A DNA stretch of 64,000 nt from Flavobacteriaceae bacterium (lineage in GTDB: Bacteria; Bacteroidota; Bacteroidia; Flavobacteriales; Flavobacteriaceae), in NCBI GenBank assembly GCA_014075215.1, contig CP046177.1:620001-684000 (forward strand), read 5' to 3'. This document shows positions 62,311 through 64,000 of this stretch, one piece after another (the stretch's first letter is position 1; each line of letters begins with the position of its first letter). A program made the position numbers and the translations under genes. The notes beneath the pieces are model-generated. The model did not search any database, had not been told where the DNA came from, and saw nothing but the letters and a program-made list of their open reading frames with translations.

Positions 62311-64000
62311 ATGTCAACATTTTCAACATTAGGTCTAAAAGAACCTATATATAAAGCACTAACAGAATTAGGTTATGAACAACCTACTGCCATACAAGAG
62401 AAAGCCATACCACAAATCTTATCTTCCACAGATGATTTAAAAGCATTTGCACAAACCGGAACAGGGAAAACAGCAGCTTTTAGCTTGCCTATTTTAGAGC
62501 TGGCTGACGAACATAATAAAAACACTCAGGCCATTATTTTATCACCTACTCGCGAATTGGCAGTACAAATTGGTAATAATATACAAGATTTTGCCAGACA
62601 CATCTCCAATATGAAAGTAGTTACTGTGTACGGTGGTGCCAATATCGAAGAGCAGATCAAAAACCTGAAAAAGGGGGCTCAAATTGTAGTAGGAACCCCG
62701 GGAAGAACCGTTGATTTAATCCACAGGCGTGCTTTAAAGCTAGGGAACATACAGTGGTTAGTGTTAGACGAAGCCGACGAAATGTTAAATATGGGATTCA
62801 AAGATGAGTTAGATAAAGTTTTAAGTGCTACTCCGGAAACCAAACAAACATTGCTATTTTCTGCCACTTTTCCAAAAGAAGTAGAAGCGATTGCAAAAAA
62901 TTATATGATTGAACCGGTAGAAATTACTTCAGGTCAGAAAAACCAGGGCGCAGATAATGTAAGTCATGAATATTATATGATTACCGAAAAAAAACGATAT
63001 GCTGCATTAAAAAGAATTGCAGATCTATACCCGGATATCTATGCCATTGTGTTCTGCAGAACACGTCGGGAAACACAGGAAATAGCTAATCTTTTGATTA
63101 GGGACAACTACAATGCAGATGCTTTACACGGCGACTTATCACAGGCACAGCGTAATGCCGTAATGGATAAATTCCGTAAAAAAAATATTAAAATCCTGGT
63201 AGCAACCGACGTAGCCGCACGTGGATTAGACGTAAACAATCTAACACATGTCATCAATCACAAATTACCCGATCAGATAGAAAATTACACACACAGAAGT
63301 GGCAGGACAGGTAGGGCAGGTAATATGGGAGTCTCTTTGGTTTTGATAAATAATAAAGAAAAAAACAGAATCCCCATTATAGAGCGTACAATTAATAAAA
63401 AGTTCATTCACACACAAATACCAACAGGAAAAGAAATCTGTCAAAATCAATTGATGCATTTAATTGACAGAGTACAAAATATAAAAGTAAATGAAAGTGA
63501 AATTGAAGAATTTTTACCGGATATTTATGAAAAGTTAGAAGGTTTGACTCGTGACGAACTGATTCAGAAATTTGTATCCTTAGAATTTAATGCCTTTTTA
63601 TCTTATTATGAAAATGCTGCTGATTTGAATGTACTAACCACAAGAGAGTACTCCGGAAATAGCCGTGGTTCGAATGAAAACATGACGCGTTTCTTTATCA
63701 ACATTGGCAGGAAAGATCGTCTGAATCCGGCAAAATTAATTGGTCTCATTAATGATCAAAATATTGGAGAAAAGATAGAGATTGGCGCTATTGATATCTT
63801 TGATACCTTTTCTTTTTTTGAAATTGATAAAAGCTATAAAGAAAAAACCTTAGCTGCTTTTGCTGCCAGTGAGCCTCAATTCGATGGCCGTTATGTACAT
63901 GTGGAAGTTACGAAAAAAGGGCGTAGTAGTGGAAGAAAACACAATAAAAAAACTTTTGGAAACAAAAATAATGACGGTTTTGGAAGACGTAGAGATTCTG
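62311..64000 (+). CDS. DEAD-box RNA helicase, C-terminus beyond window edge
   Basis: 563 residues are visible. Q-motif (TAIQEKAIP), Walker A AQTGTGKTA, PTRELAVQI, GTPGR, DEAD (VLDEADEMLNMGF), SAT, ARGLDV and HRSGRTGRAG are all present. A DbpA-type RNA-binding domain follows (MTRFFINIGRKDRLNPAKLI), then a basic tail (KKGRSSGRKHNKK). Resembles DeaD/CsdA involved in ribosome assembly and cold response. Confidence 0.95.
   Translation, partial: MSTFSTLGLKEPIYKALTELGYEQPTAIQEKAIPQILSSTDDLKAFAQTGTGKTAAFSLPILELADEHNKNTQAIILSPTRELAVQIGNNIQDFARHISNMKVVTVYGGANIEEQIKNLKKGAQIVVGTPGRTVDLIHRRALKLGNIQWLVLDEADEMLNMGFKDELDKVLSATPETKQTLLFSATFPKEVEAIAKNYMIEPVEITSGQKNQGADNVSHEYYMITEKKRYAALKRIADLYPDIYAIVFCRTRRETQEIANLLIRDNYNADALHGDLSQAQRNAVMDKFRKKNIKILVATDVAARGLDVNNLTHVINHKLPDQIENYTHRSGRTGRAGNMGVSLVLINNKEKNRIPIIERTINKKFIHTQIPTGKEICQNQLMHLIDRVQNIKVNESEIEEFLPDIYEKLEGLTRDELIQKFVSLEFNAFLSYYENAADLNVLTTREYSGNSRGSNENMTRFFINIGRKDRLNPAKLIGLINDQNIGEKIEIGAIDIFDTFSFFEIDKSYKEKTLAAFAASEPQFDGRYVHVEVTKKGRSSGRKHNKKTFGNKNNDGFGRRRDS

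Noticed and set aside
1..64000. CRISPR array
   Set aside because: No regularly spaced short direct repeats were found; repeats present are MITEs and IS ends.

Overview
The window looks like a chromosomal piece from a marine-type Flavobacteriaceae bacterium (Bacteroidota). Supporting signs are low GC, gene families largely restricted to that group (DUF6341-, DUF6427- and DUF6787-like proteins, a zinc-poor DksA-like protein, a thrombospondin-3/OmpA porin), TAnnTTTG-type -7 boxes, and the gene order ileS - dksA-like - lspA - uvrC - patatin. Housekeeping genes are intact: leuS (cut by the left edge), ahcY, tilS, dsbD, trmB, recA, rpiB, ileS, lspA, uvrC, oxyR, an ABC-F ATPase and a DEAD-box helicase (cut by the right edge). 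Two tRNA genes, Leu(UAA) and Gly(GCC), lie together at 36.8-37.0 kb.

Layout. 0-3 kb: leuS, then the last ~75 codons of an outer-membrane receptor. 3.1-10.2 kb: an accessory island. Two nearly identical IS3-family copies in the same orientation bracket an IS150-like element, an intact two-gene restriction-modification operon (PD-(D/E)XK nuclease plus Dam-like N6-adenine methyltransferase) and an IS1595 fragment. A second restriction nuclease gene with an HTH partner, cut by an IS3 copy, follows. 10.6-17.2 kb: ahcY, a phosphopantetheinyl transferase and a pnuC-nadR-tilS-dsbD string. 17.5-19.9 kb: a second accessory patch with an SPPY-class DNA methyltransferase whose upstream partner has collapsed, a transposase relic, and a HigBA-type module with a nonsense mutation in the toxin. 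19.9-29 kb: a glycosyltransferase, two decayed genes, three mobile sequences, a large helicase, trmB, a hydrolase and an ISAs1-family element. 29-51 kb: mostly core genes, with frameshifted amidohydrolase and brnQ. 51-55.6 kb: an IS nest (two MITEs, IS1595, an IS3 relic and IS982) that has destroyed at least two genes. 55.7-64 kb: core genes.

Two themes stand out. First, short imperfect repeats carrying CAAC, then TGTATA, then TTGC sit at the borders of every defence-like module in the window (two R-M loci, the orphan nuclease, the toxin-antitoxin module) and were not noticed elsewhere. One is a ~135-bp foldable structure with a central GNRA-capped hairpin, so the modules look like cassettes between recombination-type hairpins, although no integrase is visible here. 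Second, the region is under heavy IS pressure and is losing genes: at least four MITE families (two sharing terminal repeats with a resident full-length IS), and about ten genes broken by 1-2 nt indels, nonsense codons or insertions, next to intact housekeeping genes.
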